From Paenibacillus sp. J31TS4 (GTDB lineage Bacteria; Bacillota; Bacilli; Paenibacillales; NBRC-103111): a DNA stretch of 64,000 nucleotides. Location of the stretch: assembly GCF_018403265.1 (NCBI RefSeq), contig NZ_BOSI01000002.1, forward strand, positions 186,001 to 250,000, written 5' to 3'. The position numbers and the translations under genes were made by a program. The notes below the pieces were generated by a model. It was not told the origin of the DNA and did no database searches. It worked only from the letters and a program-made list of their open reading frames with translations. Shown here piece by piece: positions 35,487-43,842 of this stretch (positions are counted from its first letter, which is position 1; the number at the start of each line of letters is the position of its first letter).

Positions 35487-36431
35487 ATGCGTACTATAGT
35501 TATCGGATCCCGCCAAAGCGCCCTGGCGCTGACGCAGACGGGACAGGTGATCGCTCAGCTCGAAGCGATTTGCGAGCGGGAGGGGCTCCCTTTCCGATTC
35601 GAAATCAAGAAGATCGTCACCCGGGGAGATCGGATTCTGGACGTCACCCTTTCCAAAGTGGGAGGCAAGGGCCTCTTCGTCAAGGAGATTGAGCAGGCGA
35701 TGCTCGACGGGGAAATCGACATGGCCGTACATAGCATGAAGGACGTGCCGTCCATGCGGCAGCCGGGGCTCATCATCGGGGCGATTCCGAAGCGCGTGGA
35801 TCCCCGTGACTGCCTCATCTCGCGCGGCGGGCTCGGGCTGGACGAGCTGCCCGAAGGGGCCAAGGTCGGCACGAGCAGCTTGCGCCGCTCGGCGCAGTTG
35901 AAAGCCTGCCGTCCGGATTTGGACATCCAGTGGATCCGCGGCAACATCGACTCGCGCATCCGGAAACTCGAGACGGAGGGCTTCGACGCCATCCTGCTCG
36001 CGGCTGCCGGCCTGATCCGGATGGGCTGGGAGGACCGCATCAGCCGGTATCTGCCGATAGAGATCAGCCTGCCCGCCGTCGGCCAGGGGGCACTCGCCAT
36101 CGAATGCCGGTCGGCGGATGAGGAGCTGCTTCAGCTGCTCAGCCTGTATAACGACCTGGATACCCATCTGGCCGTTCGGGCCGAGAGAGGGTTCCTAGCG
36201 CGGCTTAACGGCGGCTGCCAGATTCCGATCGGCGCCTACGCGATCATCAAGGAGAGAACGGGCGACCGCGCGGAGATCGAGCTGACGGGTCTTGTCGGCG
36301 ACCCCGAGACCGGAGACGTGCTGAAGCGTACCATAACTGGCAGCGATCCCGACCAGCTCGGCTACGACCTGGCCGACCGGCTGATTGCCGAGGGCGCCGA
36401 GGAGATGCTGGCCAAGGTTCGGGAAGAGTAA
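35487..36431 (+). CDS. hemC: Hydroxymethylbilane synthase (porphobilinogen deaminase)
   Basis: A 314-aa enzyme that joins four porphobilinogens into hydroxymethylbilane. Cys244 (LNGGCQIP) carries the dipyrromethane cofactor, and Asp86 in AVHSMKDVP is catalytic; [12 protein letters not shown] and [11 protein letters not shown] bind the substrate side chains. Length is normal. AGAGGAGG is 7 bp before the ATG. Short tandem repeats lie on both sides of the gene: an 8-bp repeat upstream and an 18-19-bp repeat that starts in its last codons. Confidence 0.97.
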   Translation: MRTIVIGSRQSALALTQTGQVIAQLEAICEREGLPFRFEIKKIVTRGDRILDVTLSKVGGKGLFVKEIEQAMLDGEIDMAVHSMKDVPSMRQPGLIIGAIPKRVDPRDCLISRGGLGLDELPEGAKVGTSSLRRSAQLKACRPDLDIQWIRGNIDSRIRKLETEGFDAILLAAAGLIRMGWEDRISRYLPIEISLPAVGQGALAIECRSADEELLQLLSLYNDLDTHLAVRAERGFLARLNGGCQIPIGAYAIIKERTGDRAEIELTGLVGDPETGDVLKRTITGSDPDQLGYDLADRLIAEGAEEMLAKVREE

Positions 36432-36491
36432 CAAAGTTCAGGAAGAGTAACATGGTTCGGGAAGTGTAACAAGTTCGGGGAAGAGGAACAC
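36417..36491 (+). repeat. 18-19-bp tandem repeat across the hemC stop codon
   Basis: Four imperfect copies of GTTCGGGAAGAGTAACA begin at 36417, 36436, 36455 and 36473. The first copy encodes the last residues and the stop of hemC; the others fill the gap before cobA-hemD. It looks like repeated slippage duplication of the gene end. Confidence 0.85.
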
Positions 36492-36536
36492 GAGCAATCG
36501 GAGCGGAGTCCAGGAGAGAAGAGGAGAGGAAGACGG

Positions 36537-38099
36537 ATGGGGAAAGGGAAAGTCTATCTCGTCGGAGCCGGTCCCGGCGATGCCAAGCTGATCACCGTAA
36601 GAGGACTGGAAGCGATTCGCAAGGCCGATGCGGTGGTCTATGACCGGCTTGCCAATCCCATGCTGCTGAAGCATATGAAGCCCGGCGCCGAGCGAATCTA
36701 TGTAGGCAAGTTGCCGGACCGCCACACGCTGCGCCAGGAGGTGATCAGCCGGATGCTGGTCGATCTCGCGCTCGAAGGCAAGACGGTCACCCGCTTAAAG
36801 GGGGGAGACCCCAGCGTCTTCGGGCGTGTGGGAGAGGAGGCCGAGCTCCTCGCAGAGCACGGCATTCCCTTCGAACTGGTGCCCGGCATCACCTCGGCAA
36901 TCGCCGTGCCCGCTTACGCGGGAATCCCCGTCACACATCGGGACTTTACCTCTTCGCTCGCCATTGTGACCGGGCACGAATGCCCCAAAGCCGATTCCTC
37001 GATCGATTGGGGCAAGCTCTCGACGGCAACCGGGACGCTGATCTTCCTCATGGGCGTCTCGAACGTCAAGGAGATCCGGGACGTGCTGATCGCAAACGGT
37101 AAGCCGTCCACTACGCCGGTGGCTGCGATCCGCTGGGGGACGACGCCGGAGCAGGAGACGCTGGTCGGCACGCTGGAGACGATCGTCGGCCAGGTCGAGC
37201 AAACGGGCTTCCGCTCGCCGGCGGTTATCATTGTCGGCGACGTCGTCCGCCTACGGGAGAAGCTGGCGTGGTTCGAGCGCAAGCCGCTATTCGGCAAGCG
37301 CATCGTCGTCACGCGGGCGCGGAGCCAGGCCAGCGAGCTGGCCGACAGGATCGAGGAGCTCGGCGGCGAAGCGCTCGAGCTGCCGGTCATCCGGCTGCAG
37401 CCGCCGTCCGATCCGGCGCGGGCCGCCAAGCTGGACGAGGCGATCAAGTCGGCCGCAAGCTACGACTGGCTCATCTTCACCAGCGTCAACGGCGTGGACT
37501 TCTTCTTCGAACGGATGAAGGAGCTGCGCGTCGATATTCGGGCGCTGGGCGGCGCTCAGCTCGCAGCCGTCGGTCCGAAGACGGCGGAGGCACTCGCCGC
37601 CCGGGGGCTGTACGCGGACGCGCTCCCGGCATCGTTCCAGCAGGAGGGGCTTGCGGACGCGCTGCTCGGCCGGATGGCGGCCGGACAGCGGGTGCTGTTT
37701 CCGCGAGCGAACCTCGCCCGGGACGTGCTGACCGCCGAGCTGAGAGCCCGGGGGATCGAGGTGACGGAGGTGGACGCCTACGAGAATGTGCTCGAGGACA
37801 GCCACGGCTCCGAGCTGCTGGACCGGCTCCGGAGCGGCGAGGTGCACATGGTCACCTTCGCCAGCTCGTCGACCGTCCGCAATCTGCTGCAGCTGCTCCG
37901 GCAGGCGGGATCCGCCGACCCGGCCGCGGAGCTGGCCGGGACGGAGATTGTCTGCATCGGGCCCGTCACCGCCCAGACCGCCAGAGAGGCGGGGCTGCCG
38001 GTCCACCGGATGGCAAAGGAATCGACGATCGACGCCATGGTGGAGGCGATGCTCGCCCCTGACGCCCCGGCCTATGCCGAGGAGCAGGCGATAGACTAA
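36537..38099 (+). CDS. cobA-hemD: Fused uroporphyrinogen-III C-methyltransferase and uroporphyrinogen-III synthase
   Basis: A 520-aa two-domain protein. Residues 1-250 are the SAM-dependent methyltransferase (VYLVGAGPGDAKLITVRG, GGDPSVFGRVGEE, PGITSAIAVPAYAGIPVTHR), which makes precorrin-2 for siroheme or cobalamin. Residues about 260-510 are HemD (KRIVVTRARSQASELADRI, DWLIFTSVNGVDFF, FASSSTVRNLL), which closes hydroxymethylbilane to uroporphyrinogen III. The fusion couples the branch-point substrate to the siroheme branch. Such fusions are known in several Firmicutes, including Paenibacillus and Clostridium types. Some 105 bp of repeat and spacer separate it from hemC. Confidence 0.95.
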   Translation: MGKGKVYLVGAGPGDAKLITVRGLEAIRKADAVVYDRLANPMLLKHMKPGAERIYVGKLPDRHTLRQEVISRMLVDLALEGKTVTRLKGGDPSVFGRVGEEAELLAEHGIPFELVPGITSAIAVPAYAGIPVTHRDFTSSLAIVTGHECPKADSSIDWGKLSTATGTLIFLMGVSNVKEIRDVLIANGKPSTTPVAAIRWGTTPEQETLVGTLETIVGQVEQTGFRSPAVIIVGDVVRLREKLAWFERKPLFGKRIVVTRARSQASELADRIEELGGEALELPVIRLQPPSDPARAAKLDEAIKSAASYDWLIFTSVNGVDFFFERMKELRVDIRALGGAQLAAVGPKTAEALAARGLYADALPASFQQEGLADALLGRMAAGQRVLFPRANLARDVLTAELRARGIEVTEVDAYENVLEDSHGSELLDRLRSGEVHMVTFASSSTVRNLLQLLRQAGSADPAAELAGTEIVCIGPVTAQTAREAGLPVHRMAKESTIDAMVEAMLAPDAPAYAEEQAID

Positions 38100-38153
38100 G
38101 CCTAGACGGCGGCCGATGCCCTCAGCCCTCGCAGGATGCTAGAATACCGGGCT

Positions 38154-38180
38154 GGCCGGTTCCCGCACGAGGAACCGGCC
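38154..38180 (+). other. Intercistronic hairpin before hemB
   Basis: A perfect 10-bp stem GGCCGGTTCC/GGAACCGGCC with a 7-nt loop and no T-tract, 44 bp upstream of hemB. It may protect or space the polycistronic mRNA rather than terminate it. Confidence 0.6.
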
Positions 38181-38223
38181 GCCCGAACGATACCCATCAC
38201 GCAACAAGCTAGGAGGATGCAAC

Positions 38224-39222
38224 ATGAGCTTTCCCATCGTTCGCAATCGCCGTCTCCGGAGCTCCGCTGCCCTGCGCAGCATGGTCCGCGAGACTTCGCT
38301 CGCCCCGCAGGATCTGATCTACCCGGTGTTTGTCACCTACGGGTCGGACTGCAAGAATGAAATCCCATCGATGCCCGGCATCTACCAATATTCGCTGGAC
38401 CGTCTGAAGGAAGAGATTGACGAGGTTGTCGAGCTCGGCATCCGCGCCGTTCTTCCATTCGGCGTTCCGGAGACCAAGGACGCGGTCGGCTCGTCCGCTT
38501 ACGACGACGAGGGCATCATCCAGCAGGCGATCCGCAGCATCAAGGAGTGGTATCCCGACCTGCTGGTTGTCGCGGATACGTGCCTGTGCGAATATACCGA
38601 CCACGGCCATTGCGGGATTGTGCATCACGATCCGGCGCTTGGCCGGACCGACGTACGCAACGACGAGTCGCTCGAGCTGCTGGCCCGCACTGCCGTTTCG
38701 CAAGCCAAGGCAGGGGCCGACATCATTGCCCCCTCGAACATGATGGACGGCTTCGTGCAGGCTATTCGCTCCGCTTTGGACGAAGCCGGCTTCGAGAACG
38801 TGCCGATCATGTCCTACTCGGTTAAGTACGCTTCGGCGTATTACGGGCCGTTCCGGGACGCAGCGCAGTCGACGCCACAATTCGGCGACCGCAAGACGTA
38901 CCAGATGGACCCGGCCAACGTCCGGGAAGCGCTGCGCGAGGCCGAGAGCGACGTCATCGAAGGCGCCGATTTTCTGATGGTTAAACCTGCGCTGGCTTAC
39001 CTAGATGTGCTGCGGGTGCTGAAGGACAACTTCGACCTGCCGCTCGTGGCGTACAACGTCAGCGGCGAGTATTCCATGATCAAGGCCGCCGCGATTCAAG
39101 GCTGGATCGACGAGAAGGCAATCGTTATGGAGACGCTGCTCGGGTTCAAACGGGCCGGCGCAGACATCATCATCACCTATTTTGCCAAGGACGCGGTTCG
39201 CTATTTGAGGGAGTCCGTCTAA
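38224..39222 (+). CDS. hemB: Porphobilinogen synthase (delta-aminolevulinic acid dehydratase)
   Basis: A 332-aa enzyme that condenses two aminolevulinate molecules to porphobilinogen. Schiff-base lysines lie in MSYSVKYAS and [10 protein letters not shown]. The metal-site segment [17 protein letters not shown] keeps the three cysteines of zinc-dependent forms. GGAGG lies 8 bp before the ATG. It is the last gene of the hemA operon and is followed by a 13-bp-stem terminator. Confidence 0.98.
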   Translation: MSFPIVRNRRLRSSAALRSMVRETSLAPQDLIYPVFVTYGSDCKNEIPSMPGIYQYSLDRLKEEIDEVVELGIRAVLPFGVPETKDAVGSSAYDDEGIIQQAIRSIKEWYPDLLVVADTCLCEYTDHGHCGIVHHDPALGRTDVRNDESLELLARTAVSQAKAGADIIAPSNMMDGFVQAIRSALDEAGFENVPIMSYSVKYASAYYGPFRDAAQSTPQFGDRKTYQMDPANVREALREAESDVIEGADFLMVKPALAYLDVLRVLKDNFDLPLVAYNVSGEYSMIKAAAIQGWIDEKAIVMETLLGFKRAGADIIITYFAKDAVRYLRESV

Positions 39223-39248
39223 TCGTAAGTAACGGCCGACACACAAAT

Positions 39249-39278
39249 AAGCAGCCGATCGGATTCGATCGGCTGCTT
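39249..39278. terminator. Bidirectional terminator after hemB
   Basis: Perfect 13-bp stem AAGCAGCCGATCG with its complement around a GATT loop. The T-tract is short on both sides. It serves hemB and the convergent oxidase-like gene. Confidence 0.8.
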
Positions 39279-39295
39279 TGCTGCATAGAACGGGC

Positions 39296-39715
39296 TTATT
39301 CCTGCTCCCAGGTGTCGACCCGGTCGTCCTGCGCGTACAGAATACGGGTCGGCTTGACCTCCAGCAGCACATAATCGGGATCGTCGGGACCTTCAAAATA
39401 TTTGCGGAACAGCTCGTCGCTCCAGAATCTCTGTTTGAGCGAGGGGTCGTCCGAGACGCGGGCGGTTCCTTCCAGCTCCAGCACCGGAGACGTCCAAGTG
39501 CCGTCGTAGCCGGCGACCAGGGAGACGTGGGGATTGGCCTCCAGCTCGTCCACCTTGTGGGATTTGCGGTCGGTCGCCATATACAGGGTCATGCCGTCCT
39601 GAAACAGCATCATATAACGCACCTTCGGCTTGTTGCCCTCGATTGTCGCGAAGGCGCACGCCTGATTGCTCCGCACCGCTTCTTGAATTTTGGTTTCCAG
39701 CTCTTGACGGGTCAA
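39296..39715 (-). CDS. Pyridoxamine 5'-phosphate oxidase family protein (general stress protein 26-like)
   Basis: A 139-aa split-barrel flavin-binding protein. AFATIEGNKPKVRYMMLFQDG and LYMATDRKSHKVDELEANPHVSL match the small general-stress FMN-binding proteins rather than true PdxH. Cofactor may be FMN or F420-like; substrate is unknown. I chose a TTG start at 39715 (TRQELETK) because the ribosome site AAAGGATGG lies 8 bp upstream of it; the ATG at 39727 falls inside that site. It points away from hemE and converges on hemB. Confidence 0.82.
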   Translation of the reverse strand: MTRQELETKIQEAVRSNQACAFATIEGNKPKVRYMMLFQDGMTLYMATDRKSHKVDELEANPHVSLVAGYDGTWTSPVLELEGTARVSDDPSLKQRFWSDELFRKYFEGPDDPDYVLLEVKPTRILYAQDDRVDTWEQE

Positions 39716-39928
39716 GACAAGCACCATCCTTTCGCAAACTAAAAATAGGGTCGGCCCCGTCCGGGGGACGCGGCGCTCCGTCTGTCTACTTTACCCTCGG
39801 CCATCCTGCTTGAATCCAGCCGGCGGGGAGGCGGCGGCGGGCAGGAGAAGAGCATTCGGGCCCCTGCCCTAGTTTGCCGGGCACGGCCGTTTGTCATACT
39901 TTTGTCGGAAAGCAGCTCGCCCCGCGAG

Positions 39929-39957
39929 TTGTTCCCCCCCGGCAAATAGGGCATAAT
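39929..39957 (+). promoter_or_regulatory. Sigma-A promoter of hemE-hemH
   Basis: TTGTTC, a 17-bp spacer and CATAAT (39952-39957), about 35 bp upstream of the hemE start. Confidence 0.65.
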
Positions 39958-39991
39958 GAGAGGTAGCAGTTACAGGGAAAAGAGGATAATG

Positions 39992-41062
39992 ATGAGGGAA
40001 AACGTGACGTTTCTGAAAGCGTGCCGGAAGGAGCCCGTCGACCACCTCCCGGTATGGTACATGCGCCAGGCGGGGCGCTACGATCCGGATTATCGGAAAA
40101 TCAAGGAATCCTACAGCCTGCTGGAAATCTGCCAGCAGCCGGAGCTCGCCGCCGAGGTGACGATGATGCCGGTACGCAAGCTCGGCGTTGACGCGGCGAT
40201 TCTGTATTCGGATATTATGAATCCGGTCGCCTCGATCGGCATTGACTTCGACATCGTCAAGAATGTCGGGCCGGTTATCGACAACCCGATTCGCAGCAAG
40301 CAGGATGTCGACCGGCTGCGGCCGATGGACGTGGAGGGCGATCTGCCCCATATTCTGGAGACGATTCGCATTCTGGACCGCGAGCTGACCGTGCCGCTGA
40401 TTACGTTCGCCGGCGCTCCGTTCACGATTGCGAGCTATCTCATCGAGGGACGGCCCTCGAAGAGCTATATCCGGACTAAGGAAATGATGTACGGCGAGCC
40501 GGAAACTTGGTTCGCCCTGATGGACAAGCTGGGCGATATGGTCATTACCTATCTGCGTGCCCAGATCGCCAACGGCGCAGACGCCATCCAGCTGTTCGAC
40601 AGCTGGGTAGGCGCGCTGTCGCGGGCGGACTTCACGAAGTACGTACTCCCGACGATCGAGCGCATCTTCCGCGGCATCGAGGACCTGCCGCAGGCGAAGA
40701 TCTATTTTCCGGGCGTCAGCTCGGGCGAGCTGCTCTCGCTGCTTGGCGGTGTCAAGGCCGACATCATCGGACTGGATTGGCGGGTGCCGATTCCTGAGGG
40801 GCGCCGTCGTTTGGACAAGCGCTTCGGCGTGCAGGGCAACCTCGATCCTTACGTGCTCACCGCTCCGATGGAGGTTATCAAGGAGCAGGCGAAGGCGATC
40901 CTGGACGAAGGGCTGCAGGAGCCAGGCTATATCTTCAACCTCGGCCACGGCCTGTTCCCGGAGGCGTCGCTTGACAAGCTGAAGGAACTGACGGAGTTCG
41001 TCCATTCTTACTCGGCGGACGTGCTCGCTACCCAACGGAAGGAAGTGAAGGCGAATGGCTAA
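39992..41062 (+). CDS. hemE: Uroporphyrinogen decarboxylase
   Basis: A 356-aa TIM-barrel enzyme that decarboxylates uroporphyrinogen III to coproporphyrinogen III. The signature PVWYMRQAGRYDPDYR near the N-terminus contains the substrate-binding arginines, and GAPFTIASYLIEG and NLGHGLFPEA are further family motifs. Two adjacent ATGs occur; the second (39992) is 6 bp from AGAGG while the first (39989) is only 3 bp away. The stop overlaps hemH by 8 bp. Confidence 0.97.
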   Translation: MRENVTFLKACRKEPVDHLPVWYMRQAGRYDPDYRKIKESYSLLEICQQPELAAEVTMMPVRKLGVDAAILYSDIMNPVASIGIDFDIVKNVGPVIDNPIRSKQDVDRLRPMDVEGDLPHILETIRILDRELTVPLITFAGAPFTIASYLIEGRPSKSYIRTKEMMYGEPETWFALMDKLGDMVITYLRAQIANGADAIQLFDSWVGALSRADFTKYVLPTIERIFRGIEDLPQAKIYFPGVSSGELLSLLGGVKADIIGLDWRVPIPEGRRRLDKRFGVQGNLDPYVLTAPMEVIKEQAKAILDEGLQEPGYIFNLGHGLFPEASLDKLKELTEFVHSYSADVLATQRKEVKANG

Positions 41063-41990
41063 GCGGCAAATCGGCGTACTGGTGATGTCGTACGGCACAC
41101 CGGAGAGCCTGGATACGATCGAAGCCTACTATACCCATATTCGCCGCGGCAATCCGCCGAGCCCGGAGCAGCTCGAGGAGCTGAAAGCCCGGTATGAAGC
41201 GATCGTGGGCGGGTTCTTCCCGCTCCGCGAGAACACGAACCGTCAGGTGGCGGCACTCGAGGAAGAGCTGAATCGCGACGGGGGCGAAGTGGAGTATCGG
41301 TGCTACCAGGGCTTGAAGCATGCGTCCCCGTTCATCGAGGACGGCGTGGAGCAGATGGTCAAGGACGGCATTGGGGAGGCGGTCGGCGTCGTGCTGGCGC
41401 CGCATTACTCCTCAATGAGCGTAGGCGGCTACATCAAGCGCGCTCAGGAGAAAGCAGACGAGACAGGGCTGCGCATCTCCTTCGTGGAGAGCTATCACCT
41501 GCACCCGAAACTGCTTGAGGCGCTCAGCGTCCGCGTGGAAAATGCGCTCAAGAAGTTCGAGGGTGTGGACAAAAACGACGTCAGGGTCATCTTCAGCGCA
41601 CACAGCCTGCCCGCCAGAATTGTCGAGATGGGCGATCCGTACCCTGATCAGCTGCTGGAGACTTCCCGTGCGATCGCCGAGCAGGTAGGAATCACGAACT
41701 GGCAGTTCGGCTGGCAGAGCGCCGGCCAGACGTCGGTGCCTTGGCTCGGGCCGGACATTCTCGATACGCTTGAGACGGTTAAGAAGGAAGAGCAGGTGGA
41801 GAACGTGCTCGTCAGCCCGATCGGCTTTGTCTCCGATCATCTGGAAGTGCTCTACGATCTGGATATCGAGGCGCAGCAGAAGGCCAAGGAGCTCGGCATC
41901 CATCTGGAACGGACGGAGTCGCTGAACACCGATCCGCTGTATATGCAGACGCTGGCGGATGTTGTTCGCCGTCAGGCCGAAGCGAACTAA
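41055..41990 (+). CDS. hemH: Coproporphyrin III ferrochelatase (HemH/CpfC)
   Basis: A 311-aa enzyme that inserts iron into coproporphyrin III in the Gram-positive heme route. Residues match B. subtilis HemH closely: Tyr13 (MSYGTP), catalytic His183 (FSAHSLP) and Glu264 (FVSDHLEVLYD). Length is normal. It overlaps hemE by 8 bp and must be co-translated with it. The third gene of the usual hemEHY operon, hemY, is not next to it. Confidence 0.97.
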   Translation: MAKRQIGVLVMSYGTPESLDTIEAYYTHIRRGNPPSPEQLEELKARYEAIVGGFFPLRENTNRQVAALEEELNRDGGEVEYRCYQGLKHASPFIEDGVEQMVKDGIGEAVGVVLAPHYSSMSVGGYIKRAQEKADETGLRISFVESYHLHPKLLEALSVRVENALKKFEGVDKNDVRVIFSAHSLPARIVEMGDPYPDQLLETSRAIAEQVGITNWQFGWQSAGQTSVPWLGPDILDTLETVKKEEQVENVLVSPIGFVSDHLEVLYDLDIEAQQKAKELGIHLERTESLNTDPLYMQTLADVVRRQAEAN

Positions 41991-42036
41991 ACACCGCGAG
42001 TAAGGAAACGGAACCTGCCCAAGCCCTCCAGCGATC

Positions 42037-42068
42037 AACCGCCCGATGGCCCGGGCGGTTCCGGTTTT
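42037..42068 (+). terminator. Terminator of hemE-hemH
   Basis: AACCGCCCG/CGGGCGGTT 9-bp stem with a 6-nt loop, followed by CCGGTTTTG. Confidence 0.7.
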
Positions 42069-42275
42069 GTCGTTCGTCCGCCGGAACTCCCGCTAGAGAG
42101 GCAGGGACCGAAGGTACCCACCGGACCGGAATCAGCCGACTTGGCCGTCTGAAGAGGCGGTTTGAGCGGGATAGGGACGGAGGATGGAGCACAGGGACGA
42201 ACGGCGCCCGGAATACGGAAGAGCGCCTGCCGGGAGGCAGTGCGACTAGTCTTGAAGAGAGATAGGTGAACCCAG

Positions 42276-43574
42276 TTGGAGAACAATCGGAAACGGCGCG
42301 ACGAGCGCTCGGCGGCGGCTTTTGCCGAAGCCAAGAAGTATATTCCGGGCGGGGTGAACAGCCCGGTCCGCGCGTTCAAATCGGTCGGGCTGACGCCCGC
42401 TTTCCTCAAGCGGGGAGAAGGCGCCCGCGTCTATGACATCGACGGCAACGTTTTTCTCGATTATATCGGCTCGTGGGGCCCGCTCATTCTCGGTCACGCG
42501 CATCCCGAGGTCGTTGAAGCGATCAAGCAAACCGCCGAGCTCGGCACGAGCTTCGGCGCGCCGACCGAGCTCGAGACCGAGATGGCCAAGCTCGTATGCG
42601 AGCGGATGCCGTCGGTCGACATCGTCCGGATGGTGAACAGCGGTACGGAGGCGACGATGAGCGCTCTCCGGCTGGCGCGCGGCTACACGAAGCGCAGCCT
42701 GATTCTGAAATTCGAAGGCAGCTATCACGGTCACGCGGATTCGCTGCTTATCAAGGCGGGATCGGGCGTGGCCACTCTCGGCCTGCCGGACAGCCCCGGG
42801 GTGCCGGAGAGCGTCGCCAAGAATACGATCACGGTTCCTTACAACGATCTTGAAGCGGTGAAGACGGTGTTCGAGAAGTTCGGCGAGCAGCTCGCTGCCG
42901 TCATCGTCGAGCCGGTCGCCGGCAACATGGGCGTCGTGCCTCCGCTGCCCGGTTTTCTGGAAGGGCTGCGCGAGCTGACGACCCGTTACGGCACGCTGCT
43001 CATCTTCGACGAGGTGATGACCGGCTTCCGTGTCGGCTACAACAGTGCGCAGGGCCGTTTCGGCGTCACTCCTGACTTAACCTGCATGGGCAAGGTGATC
43101 GGTGGCGGTCTGCCCGTCGGCGCTTATGGCGGCAAGCGGGAGATCATGGAGAACATCGCGCCGACCGGCCCAATCTACCAAGCGGGGACGTTGTCCGGCA
43201 ATCCGCTGGCGATGGCGGCCGGCTACACGACGCTCAAGCTGATGACACCTGAGAAGTACGAGCAGCTGGAAGCAAGAGGGGCGCGGCTCGAGGCGGGTCT
43301 CCGCAAAAACGCGGAGGAGCTGGGCGTTCCGAGCACGATCAACCGGGTCGGCTCGATGGTGTGCCCGTTCTTCACCGCCGAGCGCGTCATCAACTTCGAT
43401 ACGGCCAGAACGTCCGATCTGAACAGGTTCGTCAAATACTTCGGCAACCTGCTGGACGAAGGCGTCTCGGTCGCTCCGTCGCAATTCGAGGGGATGTTCA
43501 TCTCGACCGCGCACACCGAGGCGGACATCGACGAGACGATCGGCGCGCATTATGAGGCGCTGAAGCGGCTGTAG
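42276..43574 (+). CDS. hemL: Glutamate-1-semialdehyde 2,1-aminomutase
   Basis: A 432-aa PLP enzyme of aminotransferase class III that converts glutamate-1-semialdehyde to 5-aminolevulinate. The PLP lysine is Lys273 in [31 protein letters not shown] and [11 protein letters not shown] are family motifs. It starts with TTG at 42276; AGGTGA lies about 7 bp upstream and the next ATG is far downstream. It stands apart from hemA, as a separate unit after hemE-hemH, with a very strong terminator. Confidence 0.97.
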   Translation: MENNRKRRDERSAAAFAEAKKYIPGGVNSPVRAFKSVGLTPAFLKRGEGARVYDIDGNVFLDYIGSWGPLILGHAHPEVVEAIKQTAELGTSFGAPTELETEMAKLVCERMPSVDIVRMVNSGTEATMSALRLARGYTKRSLILKFEGSYHGHADSLLIKAGSGVATLGLPDSPGVPESVAKNTITVPYNDLEAVKTVFEKFGEQLAAVIVEPVAGNMGVVPPLPGFLEGLRELTTRYGTLLIFDEVMTGFRVGYNSAQGRFGVTPDLTCMGKVIGGGLPVGAYGGKREIMENIAPTGPIYQAGTLSGNPLAMAAGYTTLKLMTPEKYEQLEARGARLEAGLRKNAEELGVPSTINRVGSMVCPFFTAERVINFDTARTSDLNRFVKYFGNLLDEGVSVAPSQFEGMFISTAHTEADIDETIGAHYEALKRL

Positions 43575-43728
43575 AAGGCAATACCGCCCTGGCAGGAGCG
43601 CGCTCCGTCCAGGGAGGCGTCGCCTGTGCGCGGAAGGAGGCCCCGCAGCCTTTCCCGTGCCGGCAGCCGAGCTGTGGACCGCTTGCGGGGTGGCCGGCAT
43701 CACGGCGGCCGGCGCTCCGCGAACCATT

Positions 43729-43781
43729 AACCAAAAAAGAAGGAAGGCTTCCCGGGAGGAAGCCTTCCTTCTTTTTTGGTT
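43729..43781. terminator. Long bidirectional terminator between hemL and the glycosidase-domain gene
   Basis: A perfect 24-bp inverted repeat (43729-43752 with 43758-43781) around a 5-nt loop. It contains AAAAAAG and CTTTTTT, so each strand ends in a T-tract. It lies between convergent genes. Confidence 0.95.
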
Positions 43782-43842
43782 GGGTTCGCTTAAGGCTTGC
43801 GCGCAGCCGCAAGCGCGTGGCCGGGCTGCAGCGGCGAAGTCG

